Positions 1 through 9,516 of a stretch of 64,000 nt of DNA are shown here, in pieces (position 1 is the stretch's first letter; each line of letters begins with the position of its first letter). This DNA is from Hippopus hippopus (Eukaryota > Mollusca > Bivalvia > Cardiida > Cardiidae). Both the position numbers and the translations under genes were made by a program. The stretch lies in contig OX328110.1 in assembly GCA_946811185.2 (NCBI GenBank), positions 10,520,516-10,584,515 of the forward strand. The letters are read 5' to 3'. The notes below the pieces were generated by a model, which saw only the letters and a list, made by a program, of their open reading frames with translations, ran no database searches and was not told the DNA's origin.

Positions 1-15
1 CGAGTAGCCAGAGAA

Positions 16-17
16 TT

Positions 18-85
<68 letters not shown>

Positions 86-113
86 GAGATGATGATGATG
101 ATGATGATGATGG
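16..113. repeat. (GA)n then (GAT)n microsatellite
   Basis: About 75 bases of nearly pure GA dinucleotides run into eight GAT trinucleotides. The region reads open in several frames only because of its composition; no gene is supported. Confidence 0.95.
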
Positions 114-379
114 GGTATTCCAGTCTTCAAAGTCAGTCAGAGACTGTTTAGGGGTAAGCGGTTTTAATTGTGCTGCCTTGCAGGCTAGGCAGGTTTGTTC
201 AGTTTGCAGCAATTCACGTATTATATCAAATCAGCTAACTCATTATGTACCCGAGATTTTTTATCGGCCCTAAAGAAGGCTTTAGAAAACATTTTGAGAA
301 AAGGGGAAAATGAAAATAATGTTTTTGTATACTCTTTTAACAAAATTTTACCTCAAACACCAACTCATGCCAGATCCTA

Positions 380-648
380 TATGGCCTGCAACACGCCAAA
401 AGGGGCATTCGGACATTCGCGTAAAGTGTCGTTTCGGATAAGCCTGCGCAGTTCGCGCAGGCTAATCCAAAAGGACACTTTCCATAGGTAATTTTCTGTT
501 TCACGCAAGTCTACTGTAGGGCAAAATCTAATGTTGACGTAAAGTGCCGTCTCGGATTAGCCTGCGCGGACTGCGCAGGCTAATCCGAGACGACACTTTA
601 CGCAAATGTCCGAATGCCCCTTTTCGCATATTGCAGGCCATATTTTAT
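380..648. repeat. Palindromic MITE-like repeat, family A (full copy)
   Basis: The ends are inverted copies of a sequence starting GGCCTGCAACACG and containing GGGGCATTCGGACATT. Each arm carries an internal hairpin of the type TAGCCTGCGCAG...CTGCGCAGGCTA. Partial copies lie at 2594-2696 and 3147-3243, and another full copy at 11392-11652. No protein is encoded, so this is a non-autonomous DNA-transposon-like element by inference. Confidence 0.85.
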
Positions 649-654
649 AAAATG

Positions 655-870
655 AAATTTAACCCTTTTCCAGACGTCAAAATATCATACTTGTCCAAAT
701 TGAAAGCACTTACAGACATCCAATCAAATGTTGTGGAAATGATGAGATTTTCTTTGAAGACGGTAGAAAACACTGTGGTCACCAGTATTTTCTCCTTTTC
801 CCCAAATGTTTTCAAAACTTCTTTTCTCAGGGGCGTTAAAACACGGGATTGTGTTCGCAGGGGTTAAATA
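655..870. repeat. Hairpin repeat, family B copy
   Basis: This is one of more than 20 copies of a repeat that begins near AACCCTTTACCA, passes through TAGAAAACATTGTGGGAAAAGGAGAAAATGCT, and folds back on itself around a centre of the type AAATGCTGGTAACCAGCATTT. This copy is diverged in the centre. Its description serves for all family B entries below. Confidence 0.75.
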
Positions 871-924
871 TAGCTTATAACTCATAAACTTAAAAAAAAA
901 AACATAAACAACAACAACCTTGGG

Positions 925-1045
925 TAAGACCCTTGAGAGCCCTAGCTTAGTACTGGTAAAACCCAGAGTACATGAATATGTGAGCTGTCGCCGTGGTATG
1001 ACTGAAATAATGTTGGAAGCGGCGTAAAACATCAATCAATCAATC
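925..1045 (+). repeat. 3' part of a tRNA-derived SINE with (AATC)n tail
   Basis: The sequence GTGAGCTGTCGCCGTGGTATGACTGAAATA and a tail of CAATCAATCAATC match the 3' half of the complete SINE at 30560-30812, including the shared stretch AGCCCTAGC...GGTAAAACCCAG. Confidence 0.8.
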
Positions 1046-2593
1046 AGTCAATCATGAGTGGCTACTTTGAATTTCGGAATAAAGCGAACAAAGTATATAT
1101 TGAATGTACTTAGGAAAGTTATTTCACCTTTGCAACAATTAACATAATTTTATTTCATATCTTACTACCAAAGGACCATCAGGTTTAACCTCAACCGCGT
1201 GTCACACTTTAACTAGCCGTTATACATGTGGAACATTACAACAATCTGCATTTCTGCGTTCTCAAATCATGTCAGGTTGCGTGTGTAAAGAGTTGCATAT
1301 CGGATGAGACCGAAGGTCGAATCCGATACGCACCTCTTTACACAGGCAACGGGACATGATCTGATCATACTGACTGTTATAACGTTCCTTTTATTACATA
1401 CCTTACCATTATGACTGTACAGAAACATCACAAAATCAATTATATAAAAAAAAATCAGATAATATAGTTTTTGTACATGCTACAAGAAAAAAAATCAGAT
1501 TATATATTTTTTACAAGCATGTACAATTTTTATGAATGGCGGATTAATGTGTAAATGATGGTAAGTCTGCATAGATCAGTCTATCTGTTTAAAAAATGGC
1601 TGTTGCTTGTCCTCGACTTATACAAAAAAAAGCAAAAACTGGCTAAGAAACTTTTTCAGATACACTGAAAAGGTAGTCAGTGGTTATTATTTACTGTCAC
1701 TGTCAAGATTAGTACGAATTCTTTACGTTTAACGCGGTAGCAGAGTTAAAGTGACAATAAAGGCCAAGAGTGAACAAAGCTGGTGTTTAAATGCATTTAA
1801 ATTTAGATCATAACATTTAAAAGTATGGAAATTATTGTGAAGATGATAATCTGTCATTGTATGGTCGGTCCAAGTGTTAGTTGCTGACAGAGAAGTTAAT
1901 TTCAAAACTAGGTTAAAACCTGCCAGCTAGCTGTGTCTTTTGTTTACTTTTTGCCTGATTTTAAAATTCTTTTTTTTTCTGTCAGCGACTAACGTATGGC
2001 CCGACCGCATGATAACAGATTGTCATCTCCACTAGGTTTTCCATACTTTTAAATGGTATAATTTAAATTTAAATGTATTATGACACATGCTTTGATATTT
2101 TCGCTTTACTGGGCCTTTAAGCTTGTGATTATTAATCGTGGTGCTGAAGTTCAAAAGTGTAGCATCTAGAAATACCCTTTCGAAACTACACATGTTCTTG
2201 TAATGGGCATGTAAACGGACAAAATCAAGTTCTGCCTACAAAACAATTTTACAGAAAAAAGTAGACGGCAAATAACAGACAACGTACGTAGCTATAAATA
2301 TACTAAGATGGGGTATTCGTGCTTCGTCATGTCGAACGTTTTCGGAATTTGGTGCAAAGATTCAAACGTTATTTCACAAAAGTCGTCCGTGATCATGATT
2401 ATGTTTTACACAGTGTATATGACTCATACTGGAAATTTGACAGTTGTATTTATGATTTAGATAACTCAGATCATTTGTAAGTACGAGTACATAAAAAGAA
2501 ATAATTGAGAACACGTAACGGTTCTGTCTTATTTTTTTCTACTTTTTGTGTATTTTCATACATGTGACAAAATATCGACGTTTAAATAATAAT
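1046..2593. other. Intergenic stretch without a recognisable gene
   Basis: No coding signal was found on either strand. About 1680-2120 is a copy of an interspersed repeat that recurs at about 36110-36470; both contain AGTATGGAAATTATTGTGAAGA and a tract ending in CTGACAGAGAA. The rest is AT-rich. Confidence 0.5.
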
Positions 2594-2696
2594 TGCCTGC
2601 AACACGAGAAAAGGGGCATTCGGACATTTGCGTAAAGTGTCGTCTCGGATCAGCCTGCGCAGTCCGAGCAGGCTAATCTGAGACGGCACTTTACGA
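2594..2696. repeat. Family A repeat, partial copy
   Basis: One arm is present: GCCTGCAACACGAGAAAAGG followed by GGGGCATTCGGACATTTGCG and the CAGCCTGCGCAG hairpin. Confidence 0.75.
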
Positions 2697-2929
2697 CTAC
2701 ATTGGATTTTGTACTACAGTACATTGATAGGAAAGGATTTGTCTCGGACACGGTAGACAGGGTAGATTGCATTGCTGGAGGGGGAGAAAATATTGTAACT
2801 TGCGTTTTCTCCTTTTCTCACTGTGCTTTTAAGAGTCTTCTTCTTCGTCAGGATCGTTACAACTAGGTATTGTTTGGAAAGATGTTAAAGGGTGCAATTT
2901 TTAAATGTTAAGGTAACGTAAAAGTCGTT

Positions 2930-3105
2930 ATGCTATTAACACAAACTCATTGTTACAACATTTTTTTTTATGATTTTAACATGGTCATGTATTGGAACGT
3001 AACTCATCTACTATGTATAATGTTTGTTTCTACATGTATTTTTTTGTATTATGGGCCGGTGGCCTTATTACTTAAAATAAAGTCATTGTCATTGTCAAAA
3101 AAAAA
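2930..3105 (+). repeat. Likely LINE 3' end
   Basis: The stretch ATGGGCCGGTGGCCTTATTA is followed by AAAATAAAGTCATTGTCATTGTC, that is, a polyadenylation-type AATAAA and a short tandem (TCATTG) tail. Short tandem tails of this kind are usual for CR1/L2-like non-LTR retrotransposons. No reverse transcriptase coding is left, so this is a 5'-truncated copy by inference. Confidence 0.55.
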
Positions 3106-3146
3106 AGTAGACTTACGCAAAACAGAAAAGTACATAAAAACGGAAG

Positions 3147-3243
3147 GTGTCGTTTCGGATTAGCCTGCGCGGACTGCGCAGGCTGATCCGAGACGACACT
3201 TTACTCAAATGTCCGAATGTGACTTTTCGCGTGTTGCAGGCCA
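3147..3243. repeat. Family A repeat, partial copy
   Basis: It contains TAGCCTGCGCGGACTGCGCA and its complement, then the right arm ending in GTGTTGCAGGCC. Confidence 0.75.
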
Positions 3244-3322
3244 ATATATATTTTCAAAAATATGATTATAAATAAACATGTTTCTACCTACCTGAAAATA
3301 GTATTTAGGTCTATATACCTAC

Positions 3323-3457
3323 CCGTAATTTACCACTTATATCCTGAATCTTATCCGGGTTCCGAACAAGGGCTTTGACCTCATGACCTCGATCCAGGGC
3401 TTCCCTTATGACCTCCTTTCCTGTTGGGCCAGTGGCCCCTAACACACAAATCTTCAT
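3323..3457 (-). CDS. First coding exon of a biliverdin-reductase-B/NmrA-like NAD(P)-binding oxidoreductase
   Basis: The minus strand has ATG at 3457 followed by 45 codons that begin MKICVLGATGPTGKEVIREA and continue LDRGHEVKALVRNPDKI. The N-terminal beta strand, the GATGPTG glycine-rich loop and the second strand ending in a basic residue (ALVRNP) form the Rossmann dinucleotide-binding fold of atypical short-chain reductases, the group that holds flavin reductase/biliverdin reductase B and NmrA-like proteins. A good donor (CGG|gtaggt) ends the exon in phase 0 at 3323. The following exons should lie at lower coordinates but were not seen in 1-3322, so the gene runs off the left edge. The substrate cannot be told from this exon. 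It is too short for ordinary ORF calling. Confidence 0.75.
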
Positions 3458-3544
3458 AATTACACAGCCTTACTAAAGGTCATGTAGTAAATATTCGGTA
3501 ACACACTTTGGATTATATTACAAAAAATACTATGCTTTACTCTC

Positions 3545-4250
3545 TTAACCATTTACCACCTGTAGATGACCTATATAAGCAGACCAATTCTGAAAACATT
3601 GTGACAGAAGCAGAAATTGCTCGAATGAGCAAGAAAATGCTGGCTATCAGCATTTTCTTCTTTTTCCTCAATGTTTTTAAAAGTCTTTTTCCTCAGGGTC
3701 GTTAAAACATGAGCTTGCTTTGATAAATATTTAAAACTTAATAAGCTAAAAAACTTGTCCATTTTGGCAAAAGGGTAACAAGCTTTGTCAGCACAAGTTA
3801 GATAAGTTTACGAAATTATCAAATTTCTTGATTTAAGGCTTTACCAAACGACAATATTTTGGACACCACCAAATTGAAAGCATCTGCACACGACGCACTA
3901 ACTGTAGGTCAAAATATGAAATTTGTTTATCATAGGGTAGAAAACATTGTGGGCAAAGGAGAAGATGCTGGTTAACAGCATTTTCTCCTTTTCCTACAAT
4001 GATTTTCAAAAGGGCTTTTTCCTCCCGGTCAATAAAAGTCGTTATTGTAAAGGGTTAACCAAACAATCCTGTGTTTTAACCACCTAATTCTTTCGAAAAT
4101 ATTGTGGAGAAAAGAGAAAATGCTGGTAAGCAGCTTTTTCTCCTTCTCACACAATGTTTTCGACCCTATCAAAGACAATTTGCATACTTTAAACCATATT
4201 CGTGTTGTCGTCCACAAATGCTTTGAATTTGGACAAGTTTTGACGTCTGC
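3545..4250. repeat. Cluster of three family B hairpin repeats
   Basis: Copies at about 3545-3770, 3840-4060 and 4060-4250 show the paired blocks around AGAAAATGCTGG and CAGCATTTTCTCCTTTTCC. The terminal blocks resemble GTTTGGTAAAGGGTTAA. Confidence 0.7.
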
Positions 4251-4269
4251 CCAGAGCTAACTCATTGCC

Positions 4270-4484
4270 ATTGTGGTGTCCGTGGTCGTGAGGTAGTGCG
4301 TCGGCCTCATAACCAAGAGGTTCCGAGTTCGATACCCGGGAGCGGGTGTCAGCTTTGGGATTTTTCATTGGCCCACACATTTCGGCGCGAGTACTGGTGT
4401 AGTTCCCAGGAAGCAGAATGGAGTGAGATTAGTATAAGTTGTAAGAACTTGTTTCTCAATCGATGTAAAAATCGATATGTTTAA
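4270..4484 (+). repeat. tRNA-derived SINE
   Basis: The 5' part (GTGGTCGTGAGGTAGTGCG, then GGTTCCGAGTTCGATACCC) has the spacing of RNA polymerase III A and B boxes. The body continues TTTTTCATTGGCCCACA. A second copy lies at 34038-34250 with about nine in ten bases the same by eye. Confidence 0.8.
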
Positions 4485-4539
4485 TTTTAAACTCATTGCC
4501 AGATAGCAACATCATGTTCAATGGAAAGAAAACCGATTT

Positions 4540-4965
4540 CTGCAAGTCTGGACCCGTAATCACCAACCATTCTTAAGAACATTCTTAGTCTTATTCTCCA
4601 AAATTTTCTGAATTTAAAAGTAACAAAACCCCTGCTTGGCTAAACTAAATGGTTTAACCAATCAGAAGTTATGTTACTTTCTTCAATCTGGAGTTAGAAT
4701 AATATCAAGAGTGGATGGTAAATACGGACCCAGGATGTAGGCTCGCCTAAGGAAGATTCAGGGTCGGAATTCACAACAAAAATCTCAGTTTCGTTCTTAG
4801 TCTTATTCTTGATTAAAAATAGAAAAGATAACGCAACTTCTGATTGGCTAAATCATTTGATTTAGCCAATCAGAAGTTGTGTTATTTTCAAATTTAGATA
4901 ATTCTTGAGAATAAGACTGAGCTTGTTCTTAAGAATGGTTGATGAGTACGAATCTGGGACTTTGT
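4540..4965. repeat. Large palindromic repeat
   Basis: The two halves are inverted copies: CAACCATTCTTAAGAACATT near 4563 pairs with AAGAATGGTTGATGAG near 4930, and the centre is TGGCTAAATCATTTGATTTAGCCA. A related fragment lies at 22340-22510. It has no coding content. Confidence 0.75.
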
Positions 4966-5289
4966 GATAAATAAAGATTCTTCGACTGCTTTAGAAGTAC
5001 ACGTTGTTTACTATATAGTATTTCTTTAAGACTGGCGGCTATCTTTTTTCTTAATCTCTTACGAACAAAGTCCGCAGCAAAGAAACAAATGAACAAATGC
5101 ACGGCAGAAATACAGGGACTGGGCAGGATTAGAACCTAGAACGCCCGGACGAAAGGCCAACACCATAACCACTGAGCCAAAGAGAATTCTCCCTAACGCA
5201 GTAGTTAGGTGTTGTATTTAAATCGGGATGAAGCCATGCATGAAGGAGTGGTCTCCCGTAACAAATCCTGTACCAAAAAATCCCGAGTT

Positions 5290-5530
5290 ATGAATACCTC
5301 GAGAAAGAAGTCTTTTGAAAATACCGTGGGAAAAGTAGAAAATGCTGGTAATAAGTTAGTTTCTCCTTTTCCTAAACGCGTTTTCTACCCTTTCAAAGAC
5401 GATTTCCACACTTTGAGTGACATTTATTTTGTCATCTACAAAAATTTGGACCCTTTTACAGAATAGGCTATTTCCACCATTTGAGGCACGTCTGATTTTT
5501 CGTCTGCAAATGCTTTGGTTTTTGTCGTCT
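5290..5530. repeat. Family B hairpin repeat
   Basis: It carries AGAAAATGCTGGTAATAAG and the usual terminal blocks, with the central palindrome decayed. Confidence 0.6.
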
Positions 5531-5607
5531 GGTTAAACTGTAACAGAGCAGAACGATTTTGGTGCGAAATCAACAAAATCAACAAAGCAACCTTACTGCA
5601 AAATTGA

Positions 5608-5840
5608 CCAGCCCGCATAGCTCAAGTGGTTGAGCGTAGGACTCTTAGACATCAAGTTTCGGGTCAAGTTAGGATGTGGGTTTGCTTCCCACGGCTGGTC
5701 ATCTAAAATTACCAATATTCTGTCGGATGAGACATTGAAGCGAGGTCCAGGATGACGGTGCTATACCACAAGCACGTCAAAGAACCATGCGTAACTTAGA
5801 ATGGGTTTCGTCCTGTATCGGCACTAATCCCCGTAACAAT
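5608..5840 (+). repeat. tRNA-derived SINE
   Basis: The start CATAGCTCAAGTGGTTGAGCG is a clear tRNA-like A box. The body has a stretch running from ACGGCTGGTCATCTAAAATT to GTATCGGCACTAATCCCCGT. It is followed directly by the (AAT)n tail of the LINE fragment that lies on the other strand. Confidence 0.75.
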
Positions 5841-5845
5841 ACTAG

Positions 5846-5851
5846 CAGCCT

Positions 5852-5882
<31 letters not shown>

Positions 5883-6610
5883 TCTTTATTTAACAAAGGT
5901 AGCTTATTAAGACATCATTACACATAATAACAACAGCATAATGAAATACTTATTTACAATAAGGCCTTCAGTAAAACACACACGCACGCAAAATTCTCGC
6001 CTACAAATACACCCCACCTCCACACACATACACATGGACATACATTTTGATTACAGACTCAGAAAAATGATAGTTTCAACAAGCACGTGTAGCAACATCA
6101 CGAAAAATCATTTACAGACATCAAATAACTTTTTAGATTTCTTTTGAAGGATTCGATATTACTGATTGACTTGATATGCAATGGAATTGAATTCCAAAAC
6201 TTCATACCGCGCATAGAGACAGATTTTTTCATATACTCAGTTTTGGGGATGCATTGATGTGAAATTTTATTATTTGTTTCTGATCTAAGTTTGTAAAACA
6301 GATTGCTACTTAAATTTAAAAGACTTGACATGTAAGGAGGAGTTAAGCCATTTATTGTTTTATAAACCATCAAAATAGTGAAGTATATGCTGCGAGTTTT
6401 AAATGATAGCCAATTTAATGTGGCAAAATTTTCCTTAGAACAGGAATTATCCTTGCAGCTCTTTTTTGAATTTTTGTCATTCTACTTATAAATGCAGATT
6501 TGCAGTGACTCCATGCGATACACCCATAATCGAAATATGCCCCTTCAGGGGGCGTCGCGCATATCGGCAACCGATGGCAACGATAAATAAATGCGAATTC
6601 CAGCAATCAC
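5846..6610 (-). mobile_element. 3' fragment of a non-LTR retrotransposon (CR1/L2-like reverse transcriptase end)
   Basis: Minus-strand translation gives MVYKTINGLTPPYM, then a tract ending WNSIPLHIKSISNIESFKRN. This is the C-terminal region typical of LINE reverse transcriptases, where NGL-P-Y and WN-LP-I...SFK are conserved. A second piece at 6415-6606 reads YFDYGCIAWSHC then IQKRAARII, the block just upstream in the family, in another frame. The copy is therefore frameshifted and dead. The 3' UTR contains AATAAA (minus strand, about 5886) and ends in a (TTA)n tail at 5846-5880. Confidence 0.8.
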
Positions 6611-6749
6611 TGCATAATTAATTGGAAATTCTCAGATGCCGTAGGGAAAGAAATTGCAAGCTTTTGCGCCATCTTATCGAGAAGAGCAGGCCATTTTAGT
6701 TGATTTTGATTTTGGTTGAGGGTCACCAAAAGATCATTCCTGTGGATTT

Positions 6750-8035
6750 TTATTTTTTAAAAATCTATCCAGTGTTGTAGAACCAGTTGTTTAACTCTAT
6801 ACCAAACAACAAAATTCTGGACTTGTCCAAACTGAAAACATTTACAGACAACAAAATAGATGCGGCACAGAAATTGAATTTTTCTTCTTTTTTTTTTTTT
6901 ATAGAGTAGAAAAGGTTGTAGGAAAAGGAGAAAATGCTGGTTACCAGCAATTTCTCCTTTTCCCACCATGTTCTCAGAAGCAGTCTACCTTAGAGTCGTT
7001 TTGAGTCGAGATTGTGTGGTAAAGGGTGAAAGTAAAAGTTGATGGACGCACGGACGGACGACGGACAAACACTGGTTAAAAAAGATCAGCTTTGAACACT
7101 TTCTGTCCAGTTGAGCAAAGTAAAAGCTATTATCTAGAACCCATAAGACCAGGCGCATAGCCAGGCGGAAGCTCGGAAGCCTGGGCCTCAACATTAACCA
7201 TTAGAGTCAAATAAACAACATACGCTTTCTCCACCACGAAAAGAGACCAAATCATCTCAATTCAAATTTGCTTTTGTCGAAAAAAAAAAAGGGAATAATT
7301 ACAAATAACAGACAATGTAGATCAAAGAGAGAAGAAAAAAGAGAGTAGAAAATTTTTAACAAGTTAAACTTCGTCTCTACTACATTCCTGGCTACACACC
7401 TGAAGAATATGGTGTCTACGGACCTGAAAACTATAGTGTTAAGGTTTAATACGTATACATGTATATATGCGTACTCTTTATACAGGGTTAAAGAAAAGAA
7501 AGGTAACACTTTCATGCTTCAAGAATTTTGATCTACTGTTAGATAAATCGCATCAAATACGCATACAAATTAAAAATAAAAAACAGATTTTCGATTTTAA
7601 AAAAAAATGGATTTAACTCTTTACTAAACGAGAAATATTAGCCAAATTGAAAGCATTTACAGACGATATACTACATGTAGTATCAAATATAGTTCATAAG
7701 ATAGAATTGGCCCTTGAAAGTGTAGAAAACGTTCGGGGAAAGGAGAAAATGCTGGTAACCACTAACCAGAATTTCTCCTTTCCTCACTATGTTTTCAAAA
7801 GCACCCCCTCACAAGTTCGATAACCAAGACTGCCTTGAAAATATAATTTACCCGTTACTTTCCGTGATTAAAACGACCCTCTGGAAGAAGGCTTTTGAAA
7901 ACTGGTTACCAGTATTTTCTCCTCTCTCCACAGTATTTTTCTACTCTATCAAAGACAAATTCCGTTTGATTCACTTTGATTTTGAAATGCTTTAAATTTC
8001 GACAAGTACATGATTTTGTTGTTTGGTTAAGAATA
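6750..8035. repeat. Cluster of family B hairpin repeats
   Basis: Copies lie at about 6757-7020, 7610-7830 and 7850-8035, each with GAAAATGCTGGTTACCAGCA-type centres or their remnants. The interval 7020-7600 shows no recognisable gene. Confidence 0.65.
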
Positions 8036-8211
8036 TTTATTGTATTCTTTTCCGCGAATTACTGGGATTTCACAGTGAATAACACCACTAGTGATGATAA
8101 ATAAGGTATCATCACTAGTGACGATATAGTCTTAGAATGTTTGCCGGAACTACTTTTTTCCTGTATTGCTCATATTGTACCATTCTTGATAATTATTAGA
8201 ATGAAAAAGGC

Positions 8212-8405
8212 TGAATTAGGAATATAATAAATAGGATAATCAACTGGTTGTGTGTAATATTAAAAATCTGTCACTCGAAAGGGGTGTGATGCGGTTATAA
8301 AAACTCCACCTTAAGACACTTTTTTTTTTTAAACCCCATCATACCCCATTCTAGTGACAGAATTTTCGTATCACACACAACCAGTTGATTATCCTCTATT
8401 TATCA
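8212..8405. repeat. Palindromic repeat
   Basis: GATAATCAACTGGTTGTGTG at 8236 is repeated inverted as CACACAACCAGTTGATTATC at 8375, with GTCACTCGAAAGGGG pairing with CCATTCTAGTGAC nearer the centre. Confidence 0.8.
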
Positions 8406-8504
8406 CATAAAACCTCCTCCGGCAGTGTATTAAACCCATGACTTATTTATTATAATACACTAGTGTATTATCGGTTTTTTTGGTCCCGGATCTGGTTATT
8501 TTTG

Positions 8505-9012
8505 TAGTTATGAGAGCATAAAGCCGGCGAAACCAACCAAAGCACGTGCAACAATTTGTACTACTTCGCCATTTCGCGGGAAAATGATTTCGTTGTTGCC
8601 AAGAGGTATACGTGTGGAAAAAAATATGATTTTCGTGTTTGATTACAACAAGAAATGCAGCATAATTTTTGTAAAGTCAACATAATTGTGGAAATATTCG
8701 ATTTACTCCCTCCATAGACTGTTTCATTCTACTTTCGATGTAAATGTAATGAAGCTATCTTTCTGTGTAAGCACACGTTTCAAACCGAACTTCATCGGTA
8801 AACATGGACTTGTGAACGGTATATAGGCTGAAGGTGATGATGAATGATACGTATTTGTTTGTCATTCATTTCAGGTGATAAATAGAATCTCACATTTGTG
8901 TTTATGTATTATTATTTTTATCAAACTCGTTCACTGAAATATATATGACGCTCGCCAAGGCTCGCCCATATCATTAAAGTTAACTCGTTTGATAAAAATG
9001 ATAATACATAAA
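8505..9012. repeat. Interspersed repeat, inverse copy at 55000-55550
   Basis: Blocks such as GCCATTTCGCGGGAAAATG, CTCCATAGACTGTTTCATTC and GTTTATGTATTATTATTTTT are found in reverse orientation between 55000 and 55550. No coding sequence. Confidence 0.7.
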
Positions 9013-9239
9013 CACGAATGTTAGATCCTCTATATCTAAATCTATAGATAGCTGTAACAAAAAACGCTACGGAAAGGATATTTGACGACAACTGAATGCC
9101 ATTTTTAAATGGCAAATAACTATTATTGGAAAAGGAGGAGCTGCTTGTTACAAATATTTGTAGGCCCTACCTTACAGATTGTTTTCAAAAGGTGTCATTG
9201 TCATTGGCGTAAACGCAGTTATTCTGCTGTAAGAAGCAG

Positions 9240-9516
9240 TTAACCTTCTTCACAACGATTTGACACTGAAACCATGGTAATATGTGACTGACGGTCGGTC
9301 GAACTCTCTTTTCTGAATCTTTTCACAACGATCTCGGATACAAATGCCACGAAACCCAAAACTATTCCACCTGCTGCAACGTAAAATGCACTCTGCACGT
9401 CGACAAGTTTGATTGGTTTCGCCTCAGGCAGGATGTCCCCGGAGCATATACTGTTTTTAGGCCACCATTTTCTTTTCCAGACTTGCAGCAGGCCTGATTC
9501 GTGTATAGACAACATT
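9240..9516 (-). CDS. iGluR-like exon 15: end of S2, M4, C-terminus
   Basis: After acceptor ccttacag| it reads MLSIHESGLLQVWKRKWWP, the family's LqesG-L-KWW block, and then a cysteine. The M4 helix follows (SAFYVAAGGIVLGFVAFVSE) with a tail of about 25 residues and a stop at 9240-9242. It enters with one base that completes a CAA codon with exon 14. Confidence 0.9.

Noticed and set aside
4270..4340. tRNA gene candidates at the SINE heads (also 5608, 30560, 34038)
   Set aside because: A/B-box-like blocks are present but no full cloverleaf, and all continue into repeated SINE bodies.
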